From Bacteroidales bacterium (GTDB lineage Bacteria > Bacteroidota > Bacteroidia > Bacteroidales > Porphyromonadaceae): a stretch of 56,976 bases of DNA. Of the stretch, positions 16,886-25,487 are shown piece after piece. A model generated the notes under the pieces. That model saw nothing but the letters and a program-made list of their open reading frames with translations. It made no database searches and was not told the DNA's origin. The position numbers and the translations under genes were made by a program. The stretch covers positions 1 through 56,976 of the forward strand of contig SFHG01000009.1 of assembly GCA_004555765.1 (NCBI GenBank), read 5' to 3'. Every line of letters begins with the position of its first letter. Position 1 is the first letter of the stretch.

Positions 16886-17143
16886 ATGTCCCAAAGTTCT
16901 GCCAACGAATCACTCCTTACGGTTTTCTTCTTACTCTTGGCTGTGGCCGCAGTAGTCGTTTACTTCGTCATGCCGGAGAATCGAAACCTTTTCTACATAT
17001 TGGGTGGTGTTGCGCTGCTTATCCGTATCGGGCAGTATGTTGCAAGGTTTTATGCCAAGATGCGATTTCGGAGAGAAAAGAGAGAAAGGTTGCTTAGAGA
17101 CGTCCCGCCGGTTACCCCGAAAGAAGAGCAGGCAGAAGTTTAA
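16886..17143 (+). CDS. Small two-TM membrane protein embedded in the oxidoreductase operon
   Basis: This is an 85-residue protein with no recognised family. Two hydrophobic segments, LLTVFFLLLAVAAVVVYFVM (about 10-29) and LFYILGGVALLIRIGQYVA, are separated by the short PENRN turn and followed by a very basic stretch (KMRFRREKRERLL) and an acidic tail. By the positive-inside rule the long basic tail should be cytoplasmic. The frame extends upstream to a TTG at 16844 directly after korA, but the ATG at 16886 gives a normal start and is preferred. It lies between the alpha and beta subunit genes, so it is co-expressed with a soluble complex. Whether it anchors or assembles that complex is only a guess. 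Confidence 0.75.
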   Translation: MSQSSANESLLTVFFLLLAVAAVVVYFVMPENRNLFYILGGVALLIRIGQYVARFYAKMRFRREKRERLLRDVPPVTPKEEQAEV

Positions 17144-17197
17144 TGCCCAACTCTCGCTTTTACCCAAATAAGAACCCAAAATAGATACAAGTATATC

Positions 17198-18004
17198 ATG
17201 GCTCAAGATCCTAACGTACTGACGCCTCCTTCCGTGGACGTGTCGGAACTCATTAAGCCTGAAAACGTCGTTTACGCCAAGCCGGTTTTGATGAACGACG
17301 TAACGATGCACTACTGCCCCGGATGCTCCCACGGTGTCGTGCATAAGCTCATCACCGAAATCCTCGAGGAGATGAATATGGGAGATAAGACCATCGGCGT
17401 TTCGCCCGTGGGATGTGCGGTCTTTGCCTACAACTACATCGATATTGACTGGCAGGAAGCAGCTCATGGTCGTGCGCCGGCCTTGGCGACAGCCATCAAG
17501 AGACTGAACCCCGAGAAGCTTGTCTTTACGTACCAGGGGGATGGCGACCTCGCTGCCATTGGTACGGCAGAGACCATTCATGCGGCCAACCGCGGTGAGA
17601 ACATCACCATCATCTTTATCAATAACGCGATCTATGGGATGACGGGCGGACAAATGGCGCCGACTACCCTTCTCGGGATGAAGACGGCTACCTCTCCCTA
17701 CGGACGCGACGCACACCTTAACGGGTACCCGCTCAGCATCACCGACCTCCTCAAAGAACTTAAGGGTGTCTGCTACGTGAGCCGCCAATCCGTACACTCT
17801 CCTGCAAACGTCAAGAAGGCAAAGAAGGCCATCAAGAAAGCTTTCACCAACTCGATGGAAGGTAAAGGCTGCTCTGTCATTGAAGTCGTATCCACGTGTA
17901 ACTCCGGATGGAAGATGACACCTCAGAAGGCCAACGAGTGGATGAGCGATGCTATGTTTGAGAATTATCCGCTTGGCGACCTTAAGGACGTTGATGCAAA
18001 ATAA
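17198..18004 (+). CDS. korB: 2-oxoacid:ferredoxin oxidoreductase beta subunit, thiamine-diphosphate binding
   Basis: This 268-residue subunit binds the thiamine diphosphate/magnesium group. The motif begins at YQGDGDLAAIG and continues to the NNAIYGMTGGQMAPT segment about 30 residues later. YCPGCSHG near residue 40 and SPVGCAVFAY provide conserved cysteines as in KorB and VorA proteins. Length is normal for the beta subunit. Together with the alpha, gamma and ferredoxin subunits it should oxidatively decarboxylate a 2-oxoacid to its acyl-CoA and reduce ferredoxin in the cytoplasm. It starts 54 bp after the small membrane protein and ends 27 bp before korC. Confidence 0.94.
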   Translation: MAQDPNVLTPPSVDVSELIKPENVVYAKPVLMNDVTMHYCPGCSHGVVHKLITEILEEMNMGDKTIGVSPVGCAVFAYNYIDIDWQEAAHGRAPALATAIKRLNPEKLVFTYQGDGDLAAIGTAETIHAANRGENITIIFINNAIYGMTGGQMAPTTLLGMKTATSPYGRDAHLNGYPLSITDLLKELKGVCYVSRQSVHSPANVKKAKKAIKKAFTNSMEGKGCSVIEVVSTCNSGWKMTPQKANEWMSDAMFENYPLGDLKDVDAK

Positions 18005-18031
18005 CCCAATGGAATAAAGACACAGAGACAC

Positions 18032-18589
18032 ATGCAACACGAAATCATTATCGCCGGATTCGGCGGTCAGGGCGTACTGTCGATGGGGAAGATCCTGGCT
18101 TATTCGGGACTGATGGGGGGCAAGAACGTCACTTGGATGCCTTCCTACGGACCGGAACAACGAGGTGGTACATCTAATGTGACGGTCATCCTGAGCGACG
18201 AAAAAATCAGCTCTCCAATCCTGAATGCCTATGACATCGTCATTGTGCTCAATCAGCCCTCGATGGACAAGTTTATCGAGAAGGTAAAACCGGGCGGCAT
18301 CATCCTCTACGACTCAAACGGCATTCACCACGTTCCCGAGCGCAAGGACATCAATATCTACAAGATTGATGCCACGGATGAGAGCGTGAGAATGAATAAT
18401 ACCAAGGTCTTCAATATGATCGTACTTGGCGGTTTGCTCAAGGTCGTGCCGATGGTCGAGATGGATCACATCGTGGCCGGTCTTAAGAAGTCGCTGCCCG
18501 AGCGTCACCATAAGCTCATCCCGATGAATGAAGAAGCCATCCGGAGGGGTATGGACATTGTAGAAAAGATGCAGGAAGCTCAAGCTTAA
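18032..18589 (+). CDS. korC: 2-oxoacid:ferredoxin oxidoreductase gamma subunit
   Basis: This 185-residue protein is the gamma (catalytic-domain) subunit of the complex. The glycine-rich N-terminus EIIIAGFGGQGVLSMGKILAY, the segment MPSYGPEQRGGTSNVTVILSD and VIVLNQPSMDKF are diagnostic of the KorC/VorC/PorC family. It is the last gene of the operon and is followed by two strong bidirectional hairpins before the convergent lipoprotein gene. Confidence 0.94.
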   Translation: MQHEIIIAGFGGQGVLSMGKILAYSGLMGGKNVTWMPSYGPEQRGGTSNVTVILSDEKISSPILNAYDIVIVLNQPSMDKFIEKVKPGGIILYDSNGIHHVPERKDINIYKIDATDESVRMNNTKVFNMIVLGGLLKVVPMVEMDHIVAGLKKSLPERHHKLIPMNEEAIRRGMDIVEKMQEAQA

Positions 18590-18624
18590 TCCGATACGGA
18601 GGAGATGGTTTACTCTCCCCGAGA

Positions 18625-18667
18625 AAATAAGGGCAAGGCGAAATCTTATCGCTTTGCCCTTATTTTT
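18625..18667. terminator. Bidirectional terminator after korC
   Basis: AAAATAAGGGCAAGGCGA pairs with TCGCTTTGCCCTTATTTT (one G-U pair), an 18-bp stem with A-tracts and T-tracts on its outer ends. It can work on both strands, most obviously for korC, 36 bp upstream. Confidence 0.88.
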
Positions 18668-18748
18668 GCCTTGAGGACTTAGGGTTGATCTTCATAAGCC
18701 TCGCTGCTTTTGACCTATACGCTCTTTTGGAAGCGAACACGAGAAATG

Positions 18749-18782
18749 AAAAACTCCCGACGGTCTCGGTCGGGAGTTTTTC
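18749..18782. terminator. Bidirectional terminator between korC and the convergent lipoprotein gene
   Basis: AAAAACTCCCGAC (18749-18761) is perfectly complementary to GTCGGGAGTTTTT (18769-18781) around a 7-nt loop. The A/T tracts give it terminator character on both strands. Confidence 0.88.
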
Positions 18783-18784
18783 TT

Positions 18785-18862
18785 GGTACGTACCCGGATC
18801 ATTTTTTGGTCTGACCGGTTTTCGGACATCGGTACGGCCGAGAAAAATGTCTCGGTACGTAT
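18785..18862. repeat. Dispersed palindromic element, copy E3
   Basis: It begins with the palindrome GGTACGTACC (18785-18794) and ends with CTCGGTACGTATG. Between them lie GGTCTGACC and the imperfect arm GGTACGGCCGAG. It sits in a convergent spacer, less than 10 bp from the stop of the minus-strand lipoprotein gene. Confidence 0.65.
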
Positions 18863-18868
18863 GTCGTT

Positions 18869-20584
18869 TTAGCGAAAGATGGGGGCCAAGAAGGGTGCTG
18901 TTCTGTACTTTGCAAACTCTCTGTCCGCCATAAGGATTGAACGCAAATCGGGATTTGTGTGAATCGCTTCGGAGAGACCTTCTTGAATAAGGGCGGTGTC
19001 TCCGGTGCGTGCGCCGATGATGGCTTTGAGGTAATGTGTAGTCGCATCGGGCTCGGATATGAGTCCGAGGAGCTCGGTGGCGCGGGCGTAGTTTTTGTCC
19101 AAAATTTGAGCCAGGACACCATTGTTCGTGGGCGTGTCTCTGAGTTCCTTGGCAGCCATGGAGTAGTTGCCGTCCTGGATGTGAAGGAGTCCCATGGCTT
19201 CATTCACGTTGGGGAGATCGGAGATCTGTCCGAGAAGGGTTTTGGCTTGATCCACATTGCCGGCACGGAGTTGAAGAAGGCTCTGATTCAAAAGCAGGGC
19301 TTCGGGATTCTTTTCGCCTGCCGCCATTGCGACTTCGGAAGCTTTCTGGAGAAGTTCTTCGGCTTTGCCGATGTTCCCGACCTCAAAAGCCAGAGCTGCG
19401 AGGTTGTTGTACGCCCGATAATCTTTAGGATAGGTCGATGTGGCGGAGTTATAGAAGCTGATCTTCTCTTCCGTGTCTTTTGTGAGCGTGGCTGCATACA
19501 GGAGTTCCTCATTGGTGAGGCGTCCAGGAGCGACGCGGGCGATGTCGAGAATCTCCGCATCACTCTTACCGATGGTCTCGATATTGGCGATGAGACGTGA
19601 GCGGCGGAGCTTCGGGAGAATGAGGTCGGTGAGCTGGCTGTAGACGGCGCTGATGTTTTTGATCTCTTTTTCACGGACTTCGGGATCCGGATACATAGAG
19701 AGGACGCGGAGGACGAGGTCTTTGTCCTGGAGGTCGCTTGCCTCTACGAGTTCCTTGAATCCCTCCCAGTCTTGGGCAGTATAGTAGGCCGAGACCGGAG
19801 CGTCGACGTCCATACGTTTGAGTTCACGCTTGAGGTAATCGCTCGTATTTTTTTCTCTCTGAGCCGCCAGTTTTTCATTCAGCTCCAAACCTCCGTCCGG
19901 AGACGCATACGCTTGGACTTCCACGTCTACGTTTTGATTGGGTGCGTAGTCGGCATTTTCTATGATTTCCTTCCAAGCTTTCAAGTCACCTCTCTTGAGT
20001 TCGGAAGAGCGGAGGTTCGCCTGCTGGATGAGGAAATGGATGTCGGTGTCGAACTTTTCTTTGATTACGCGCTGAAATCCGTCCGGTGCGATAGCCGGTG
20101 TGACGTCATTAGCACTTGCAAGGGCTTCCGTAGCGAGGACACCTTCTCCGATTTTAAGGTCGGGGAGTGAGACTTCTTTGCCGTTGACGGTGGCATTGAA
20201 CATCAGGAAAAGTTCCGAGTTGCGGTACTCCGGGCTCCAGTTGAAGTCGGAGTTAAGGGTCAGCGTTGCAGGGTTGGAGTAGGAGACGGTACGCGCGTTG
20301 CCACGAACCTTTTCTCCTTGGAACGTATACGCAGTTCCCCACTGCTGTCCCATACCGTGTTTGAGGACGGGGGTGATGCGGACGACCGCATTTTTATTAA
20401 ACCACTTAGCGGGGATGTTAAGCGTGATGGTGGCAGGGATTTTTCCACCCCTCAGTTCGAGGGGTTGCGGATCGACAGACGCGTAATCGCTCTTCAGCGG
20501 CTTGAGGGTGCCGCAGGAGGCGAGTGCAAGCGTGAGTGCGAGCGCGAGGGACGGGAGTCCCGATTTGAATGTGAGATGAATCAT
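18869..20584 (-). CDS. Lipoprotein with OmpA-like segment and tetratricopeptide repeats
   Basis: This is a 571-residue predicted lipoprotein: the signal peptide ends in the lipobox LASC with Cys24. A middle region (VQAYASPDGGLELNEKLAAQREKNTSDYLK, about 230-260) resembles the OmpA-like peptidoglycan-binding fold as it appears in Bacteroidetes OmpA/TPR proteins. The C-terminal third contains TPR-like units (DYRAYNNLAALAFEVGNIGKAEELLQKA, ALLLNQSLLQLRAGNVDQAKTLL, GLLHIQDGNYSMAAKEL). Peptidoglycan contact and an envelope scaffold role follow from those folds but are not demonstrated. It starts 38 bp after coaD on the same strand and is likely co-transcribed with GNAT-like/parE/coaD. Substrate or partner is unknown. 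Confidence 0.8.
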   Translation of the reverse strand: MIHLTFKSGLPSLALALTLALASCGTLKPLKSDYASVDPQPLELRGGKIPATITLNIPAKWFNKNAVVRITPVLKHGMGQQWGTAYTFQGEKVRGNARTVSYSNPATLTLNSDFNWSPEYRNSELFLMFNATVNGKEVSLPDLKIGEGVLATEALASANDVTPAIAPDGFQRVIKEKFDTDIHFLIQQANLRSSELKRGDLKAWKEIIENADYAPNQNVDVEVQAYASPDGGLELNEKLAAQREKNTSDYLKRELKRMDVDAPVSAYYTAQDWEGFKELVEASDLQDKDLVLRVLSMYPDPEVREKEIKNISAVYSQLTDLILPKLRRSRLIANIETIGKSDAEILDIARVAPGRLTNEELLYAATLTKDTEEKISFYNSATSTYPKDYRAYNNLAALAFEVGNIGKAEELLQKASEVAMAAGEKNPEALLLNQSLLQLRAGNVDQAKTLLGQISDLPNVNEAMGLLHIQDGNYSMAAKELRDTPTNNGVLAQILDKNYARATELLGLISEPDATTHYLKAIIGARTGDTALIQEGLSEAIHTNPDLRSILMADREFAKYRTAPFLAPIFR

Positions 20585-20622
20585 TTGGTTAGAAATATAT
20601 GAAATTTGGATTTTGGCAGTCG

Positions 20623-21069
20623 TTATACCTTAGGCAGGTACTCGGAGGCATCTTCACCGAAAGCCTCCAACTCTCGAACGAGGGAACTGCTGACGAAAGA
20701 GAGCGAGGGGTCAGAGAGCAGAAATACCGTCTCTACCCCATATTTGAGCCGATTGACAAGTGCTTGTGCGGTCTCTGCTTCGAGGTCTTTTGCGCTCCTT
20801 AGTCCGCGGACGAGGACTCCGGAGTTGCCGAGAGACAGGGCATATTTGGCGAGAATACCATCATAGGACCTAACGATTACTTTTGGTACGTCCGAAAATA
20901 TTTTTTTGATCAGACCTACACGATCTTCTCGGTCTGTATGATTTTCCGGTTTATGTACGTTTCTACCGATGACGATGTGCAGTTCATCCACCAGGGCGAG
21001 TGCACGCCTCGCGATGTCCTCGTGTCCCGTGGTAAAGGGATCGAATGTGCCGCCGTATATTCCTATCAT
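20623..21069 (-). CDS. coaD: Phosphopantetheine adenylyltransferase
   Basis: This 148-residue nucleotidyltransferase makes dephospho-CoA from 4'-phosphopantetheine and ATP, the penultimate step of coenzyme A synthesis. Its signatures are GGTFDPFTTGHEDI (the T/HxGH nucleotide motif) at 6-19, LVRGLRSAKDLEAE around 86-99 and SFVSSSLVRE near 123-132. It is slightly shorter than the usual 155-165 residues but has all motifs. Its ATG overlaps the parE stop by 4 nt, so translation is coupled. Confidence 0.95.
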   Translation of the reverse strand: MIGIYGGTFDPFTTGHEDIARRALALVDELHIVIGRNVHKPENHTDREDRVGLIKKIFSDVPKVIVRSYDGILAKYALSLGNSGVLVRGLRSAKDLEAETAQALVNRLKYGVETVFLLSDPSLSFVSSSLVRELEAFGEDASEYLPKV

Positions 21070-22955
21070 AGTTCCAATTGCTCGTCGACTTCGAGGTTTT
21101 CCACAATGAAATCCTGCCTGTCGGGTGTATTTTTGCCCATATAAAACTCGAGGAGCTCTTTGACGTTATCTTCCTTGCGAACCATAACCGGGTCGAGACG
21201 CATATCCTCGCCTATAAAGTGCTTGAATTCGTCCGGAGTGATTTCTCCAAGCCCCTTAAACCGGGTGACGTGTGCACCCGGACCGAGTTTTTGCATCGCT
21301 ACATCGCGCTCACTTTCGTCATAGCAGTAAATCGTCTCCTGATCCTTTTTGTCTCTGACGCGAAATAGGGGCGTCTGGAGGATAAAGACGTGATTCTGTC
21401 TGATGAGATCCGGGAAGAACTGCAGGAAAAACGTCATAATGAGGAGCCGGATGTGCATACCGTCCACATCGGCATCGGTAGCCACGATGACCCTGTTGTA
21501 CCGAAGGTCGTCGATGCTGTCTTCGATATTGAGCGCAGCCTGGAGAAGGTTAAACTCCTCATTTTCGTACACCACGGCTTTCGACAAACCATGGGAGTTC
21601 AAAGGCTTTCCCCTCAGGGAGAAGACGGCTTGATACTCCGCATCCCGACTCTGCGTGATACTTCCACTGGCCGAGAGACCTTCCGTAATGAAGAGTGCGG
21701 TTCGTTCCGGGTCTTGGGCTTTCGGGTCATTATAGTGCATCGTACAGTCTCTCAGTTTCTTATTGAAAATAGAGGCCTTTTTGACGCGCTCTTTGGCCTT
21801 TTTGCTGATGCCGGCGAGGTTCTTTCGCTCCCTTTCGTTGTCCTGAATCTTCTTGAGTAGAGCTTCGCTTGTCTCGGAGTGAATATGCAGATAGTCGTCA
21901 AGGTGGGATTTGAGGAAATCGCCTACGAACTTCTGTATGGAGAGTCCTCCTTCTTCCATTTCACGAGAGCCGAGCTTGGTCTTTGTCTGGCTTTCAAACA
22001 GAGGCTCTTGAATCCGGATGCTTATGGCGGCGGAGATGCCGTTACGGATGTCGTTGTATTCGAAATTCTTACCGAAAAACTCTTTGATGACGCGTGCCAC
22101 ACTCTCTTTGAACGCGGAGAGGTGTGTGCCTCCGTGTATGGTGTTTTGTCCGTTGACGAAGGAGTAATACTCCTCTCCGTACTGGGTCGAGTGGGTGAGG
22201 GCGACCTCTATGTCTTTGTCCGTGAAGTGAATGATCGGATAGAGCGGATCGCTGGTCATATTGTCCTCCAAGAGATCCAAAAGACCGTCCTTGGACACAA
22301 AGCGCTTGCCATTGAGGTGCAGGGAGAGACCGGGCTGGAGATAGGCATACATCCGCAGCATCTCTTCGCAGAACTCCTGCTGATACCTGTAATTGCGGAA
22401 TATGGTCTCATCGGGGAGAAAAGAGACGAGTGTCCCATCGTGTTCGTCCGGAGCATCGAAGAGCTCCGTGGCTTCCACTAAGACCCCGCGCTCGAAGACG
22501 ACGCGCCTCCCTTTGCCGTCCCGGTATGAGGTGACTTCCGTGCGATCACTAAGGGCATTTACGGCTTTCAGTCCGACCCCGTTAAGTCCCACGACCTTTT
22601 TGAAAACTTCGCTGTCGTACTTGGCTCCGGTATTCATTGTCCCGACTGCTTTCTCCAAAGAAGCCTGGGGGATGCCTCTACCGTGATCCCGAACCGTCAC
22701 TTTGCGGTCTCCCTCTATCGTGATGTAAATGACCCGTCCGAATCCCATCGTGTATTCGTCGATGGCATTATCCACGACCTCTTTGAGCAAGACGTATATC
22801 CCGTCGTCTTTGGCGGTGCCGTCACCCAGTTTGCCGATGTACATACCCGGGCGTATCCGGATGTGTTCCATCGGTGAAAGGGTAGAGATTGTATCGTCGG
22901 AGTAGCTGGGTGCAGAGGGATCCTGCCCAAAGTGAAGTCCTTCTTTTTCGGTCAT
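21066..22955 (-). CDS. parE: DNA topoisomerase IV subunit B
   Basis: This 629-residue type-IIA topoisomerase subunit provides the ATPase and TOPRIM domains for decatenation. The GHKL ATPase has Glu59 and Asn63 in KEVVDNAIDE, Asp90 in RDHGRGIP and GLNGVGLKAVNALS (123-136). TOPRIM has Glu425 in FITEGLSASGS and the DADVDG acidic triad at 494-498. The C-terminal FKGLGEITPDEFKHFIGE and the lack of a large insertion favour ParE over GyrB. The partner parC is not in the window. It begins 9 bp after the GNAT-like gene, and its stop overlaps the coaD start. Confidence 0.92.
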   Translation of the reverse strand: MTEKEGLHFGQDPSAPSYSDDTISTLSPMEHIRIRPGMYIGKLGDGTAKDDGIYVLLKEVVDNAIDEYTMGFGRVIYITIEGDRKVTVRDHGRGIPQASLEKAVGTMNTGAKYDSEVFKKVVGLNGVGLKAVNALSDRTEVTSYRDGKGRRVVFERGVLVEATELFDAPDEHDGTLVSFLPDETIFRNYRYQQEFCEEMLRMYAYLQPGLSLHLNGKRFVSKDGLLDLLEDNMTSDPLYPIIHFTDKDIEVALTHSTQYGEEYYSFVNGQNTIHGGTHLSAFKESVARVIKEFFGKNFEYNDIRNGISAAISIRIQEPLFESQTKTKLGSREMEEGGLSIQKFVGDFLKSHLDDYLHIHSETSEALLKKIQDNERERKNLAGISKKAKERVKKASIFNKKLRDCTMHYNDPKAQDPERTALFITEGLSASGSITQSRDAEYQAVFSLRGKPLNSHGLSKAVVYENEEFNLLQAALNIEDSIDDLRYNRVIVATDADVDGMHIRLLIMTFFLQFFPDLIRQNHVFILQTPLFRVRDKKDQETIYCYDESERDVAMQKLGPGAHVTRFKGLGEITPDEFKHFIGEDMRLDPVMVRKEDNVKELLEFYMGKNTPDRQDFIVENLEVDEQLEL

Positions 22956-22964
22956 TATCTGGTT

Positions 22965-24170
22965 TTAGAGTGCTTTTACGTAACAGCGGCGGAGTTTGTG
23001 GTGGACGCGTTTGAACCCGTTCCACTGCATTTGGACATTCATGTTGTCCTCAAGCTCTGGATTGCTCTCCACAAACTTTACTTGATATTGGTTGGCCACG
23101 GGTATGAGATCTTCGAAGATGAGCGCATTTACCCCTTTGCCCTGGAAATCCGGATGCACGGCGATGAGCATCAGATCCATAATGTCTATTTTTTTGCTCT
23201 TAAGGGCTTTGAGGAGGTAAATGATCCCGAAGGGGAGCAGATTACCCCACGCCTTTTGGAGTGCTTTCGAGAGAGAGGGGAGCGCGATTCCGAACCCCAC
23301 CAGAGACCGATCCGTTTCTCTTACGACGATGCTGATCATATCGGGGTTCACCATCGGCATATACATATTGACGTAGTATTCTATTTGTTTGTCCGTCAGT
23401 TCTGTGGTGCCGTAGAGGTTGCTGTAGGCGATGTTGATGAGCTCAAAGATTTGGTTCCCGTAGAGTCTTTTTATCTCTGATGCCTTATCAAAATGCACGG
23501 TCGTAAGTCCGAATCGCTTACGCACCACGTCACCCACGCGTCTGTGCCGGTCGGGTACGATCTTCGGGGGGTAGATCTTGTACTCCTGCCAATCGGTGTC
23601 CTTGAGATACCCGAGTCGGTCCATCTGTACCGGATAGTAGGGGTAATTATAGATGGCCGTGATGGTGCCTAACTGGTCGAAACCTTCTATAAGCATTCCT
23701 TCGCGGTCGAGATCGGTAAACCCGAGTGGTCCGTGTATTTCCTTGCATCCGTGTGCCCGACCCCAGTCTTCGACTGCGTTGAAAAGCAAATCCACCACTT
23801 GGTCGTCGTCAATGAAGTCCACGAACCCGAAGCGAACCCTGTTTTGGTGCCATTTCTCGTTTGAAAAGTGGTTGATGATCCCGGCGATACGCCCGACGAC
23901 TTTTTCGCCCCTATAAACAAGAAAGTAGGCTGTCTCGCAGTATTCGTGCGCCGGATTTTTCTCGGGGAGCAGCGTGTCCCTTTCGTCGTTTTTGAGGAGG
24001 GGAACGTAGTAGGGGTTATTTCGATAGAGGTCGAGGGGAAAATTCAGGAAATCGTCAAGCGTCTCGTTGTCGGTGACCTGTTTGAGCGAAAGCGCCTTGG
24101 AGGCGTTTTCGTGTCCCCCGCCGATGTAGCGGAGCATTTGATTTCCGTATTTTTTGAATTTGAAGGCCAT
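22965..24170 (-). CDS. GNAT-like N-acetyltransferase superfamily protein, substrate unknown
   Basis: This 401-residue protein resembles a large GNAT-related family common in Bacteroidetes that has no defined substrate. A degenerate N-terminal acyltransferase-like half (DLYRNNPYYVPLLKNDERDTL and VVGRIAGIINHFSN) is followed by a C-terminal half with the acetyl-CoA-loop-like LMLIAVHPDFQGKGVNALIFEDLI (about 342-365). Met12 (MLRYIGGG) is an alternative start. It is the first gene of a unit with parE, coaD and the OmpA/TPR lipoprotein, and has a complete promoter 89 nt upstream. No link between its activity and topoisomerase or CoA synthesis is evident, beyond a possible use of acyl-CoA. Confidence 0.7.
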   Translation of the reverse strand: MAFKFKKYGNQMLRYIGGGHENASKALSLKQVTDNETLDDFLNFPLDLYRNNPYYVPLLKNDERDTLLPEKNPAHEYCETAYFLVYRGEKVVGRIAGIINHFSNEKWHQNRVRFGFVDFIDDDQVVDLLFNAVEDWGRAHGCKEIHGPLGFTDLDREGMLIEGFDQLGTITAIYNYPYYPVQMDRLGYLKDTDWQEYKIYPPKIVPDRHRRVGDVVRKRFGLTTVHFDKASEIKRLYGNQIFELINIAYSNLYGTTELTDKQIEYYVNMYMPMVNPDMISIVVRETDRSLVGFGIALPSLSKALQKAWGNLLPFGIIYLLKALKSKKIDIMDLMLIAVHPDFQGKGVNALIFEDLIPVANQYQVKFVESNPELEDNMNVQMQWNGFKRVHHKLRRCYVKAL

Positions 24171-24259
24171 ACCTTTTCTGTTTTATGCGCTCTTGAAAAG
24201 TTTGACTGCGTTTCGCGCCCGAGTGCTTTTGCCCCTATCCCCCTTCAAAAGCCCTTATG

Positions 24260-24291
24260 CAAAGGTACAAAAATGAGGCGTATGGGTCAAA
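24260..24291 (-). promoter_or_regulatory. Promoter of the GNAT-parE-coaD unit
   Basis: On the minus strand TTTG (24288-24291), a 20-bp spacer and TACCTTTG (24260-24267) match the Bacteroidetes promoter exactly. The expected transcript starts about 80 nt before the gene. Confidence 0.8.
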
Positions 24292-24370
24292 GAGTTGGGG
24301 TAGAAAAGAAGCCCCCGAGTCCGGCACTTGACGCAGGTAGATGCGCTATGATACAGCTTCCCCAAACTCT

Positions 24371-24449
24371 CGGTCTGTATCTCGCGATTGTCCCGGTCTG
24401 AGCGAAATCTTATTTTTGCCCTGTATCTGGTGATCGCGAGGTACAGACC
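24371..24449. repeat. Dispersed palindromic element, copy E5 (long-stem form)
   Basis: GGTCTGTATCTCGCGAT (24372-24388) pairs with ATCGCGAGGTACAGACC (24433-24449), 17 bp with one G-U, enclosing 44 nt that themselves contain CCGGTCTGAGCG and CCCTGTATCTGG. It lies between the cdsA stop and the promoter of the GNAT-parE unit; the rest of this 399-bp spacer holds no gene. Confidence 0.82.
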
Positions 24450-24569
24450 AAGATTTTTGTCTCCTCAGTATGCCCCGAGCCCTCTTGGCTGTGGGTATTG
24501 CACCGAATCGGATAAGAGTATGCGTGGAGCTACCGGGAGGCACATAACCCGATTCAGCCGTACTCCGAG

Positions 24570-25466
24570 TCAGATGAGAATGATGATGTTGATGAATATG
24601 TAAGCCGGGACTGCGGCAAAAAGCAGGCTGTCGATACGGTCAAGAATACCGCCGTGTCCGGGGAGAATGTTTCCGGAGTCTTTTACCCCCACAGCACGTT
24701 TGAGATAGCTCTCGAAGAGGTCACCCCAAGTGGAAAAGCTGCTGACGAGGGCGGAGAGGATGATCCAGTTAAATATACTCGTGACATCGGGATAAATGAG
24801 ATAGAAAGTCACCCCCGCCATTGCCGAGACCAGGACACCACCGGCGGTTCCTTCTTTGGTCTTTTTGGGAGAAATCTCTTCCCACAGTTTGTGTTTGCCC
24901 AATAGTGAGCCGACGACATAGGCACCCGTGTCGTTGAGCCAGACGAAGACGAAAATCGGCAGGAGCCAAAAGGTTTGTTCAAAAGGCAGAGCATATTGCC
25001 GCCAAGAGACAGCCAGTTCTTTTGTGCACAGCAGCATCAGCAGAGCAAGCGGCACTGCTATGTACAAGTGCGAAAAGAAAGCCAAGGATACTTCCCGGAT
25101 GGGATCCGGTCGCCCACGATACATCTCCCCGATGAGGTAAAAAAGCACGTACGCAATGTAGGGCAGTGCGGCGATGATGGCGGCGCGGTTGTGTATGGGC
25201 GCTGCATCTTGCGGCAACGTGACGAACTTATAGACGATGAAGAAGATACACCCTGCCATCAGTGAGTGCAAGATTTTTAGGACAAGGGTGTAACGGTTGA
25301 TTTTGGTGATGGTCTGAAATTCAAAACACCCCAGGGCAGAAAAAATGAAGAAAAGGACTCCGAGGAGGGCGATGTTCTCCGTGAAAATGCCAAGAAGGAT
25401 AACCGAAATGTAGGTTATGCCCGTGATGGTTCTTGCAAGAAGGTTCGTGAGGTGCTTTTGACCCAT
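24570..25466 (-). CDS. cdsA: Phosphatidate cytidylyltransferase
   Basis: This 298-residue integral membrane enzyme makes CDP-diacylglycerol from phosphatidate and CTP, the branch point of phospholipid synthesis. At least six to eight hydrophobic segments are visible, and the C-terminal family signature is present as STWGDLFESYLKRAVGVKDS followed by NILPGHGGILDRIDS. Length is normal. It is the last gene of a unit with two rhomboid proteins and a membrane endonuclease/phosphatase-like protein, 21 bp after the latter. Confidence 0.95.
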   Translation of the reverse strand: MGQKHLTNLLARTITGITYISVILLGIFTENIALLGVLFFIFSALGCFEFQTITKINRYTLVLKILHSLMAGCIFFIVYKFVTLPQDAAPIHNRAAIIAALPYIAYVLFYLIGEMYRGRPDPIREVSLAFFSHLYIAVPLALLMLLCTKELAVSWRQYALPFEQTFWLLPIFVFVWLNDTGAYVVGSLLGKHKLWEEISPKKTKEGTAGGVLVSAMAGVTFYLIYPDVTSIFNWIILSALVSSFSTWGDLFESYLKRAVGVKDSGNILPGHGGILDRIDSLLFAAVPAYIFINIIILI

Positions 25467-25487
25467 ATAAAGTGCGTAAATTGCTGC

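Noticed and set aside
20885..20950. Element-like cores (TACAGACCGAG and GGTACG) inside coaD
   Set aside because: They encode normal CoaD residues in frame, the protein has no insertion, and the flanking arms do not pair as in the intergenic copies. Coincidence is more likely than an exapted element, so this copy (E4) was left out of the count.
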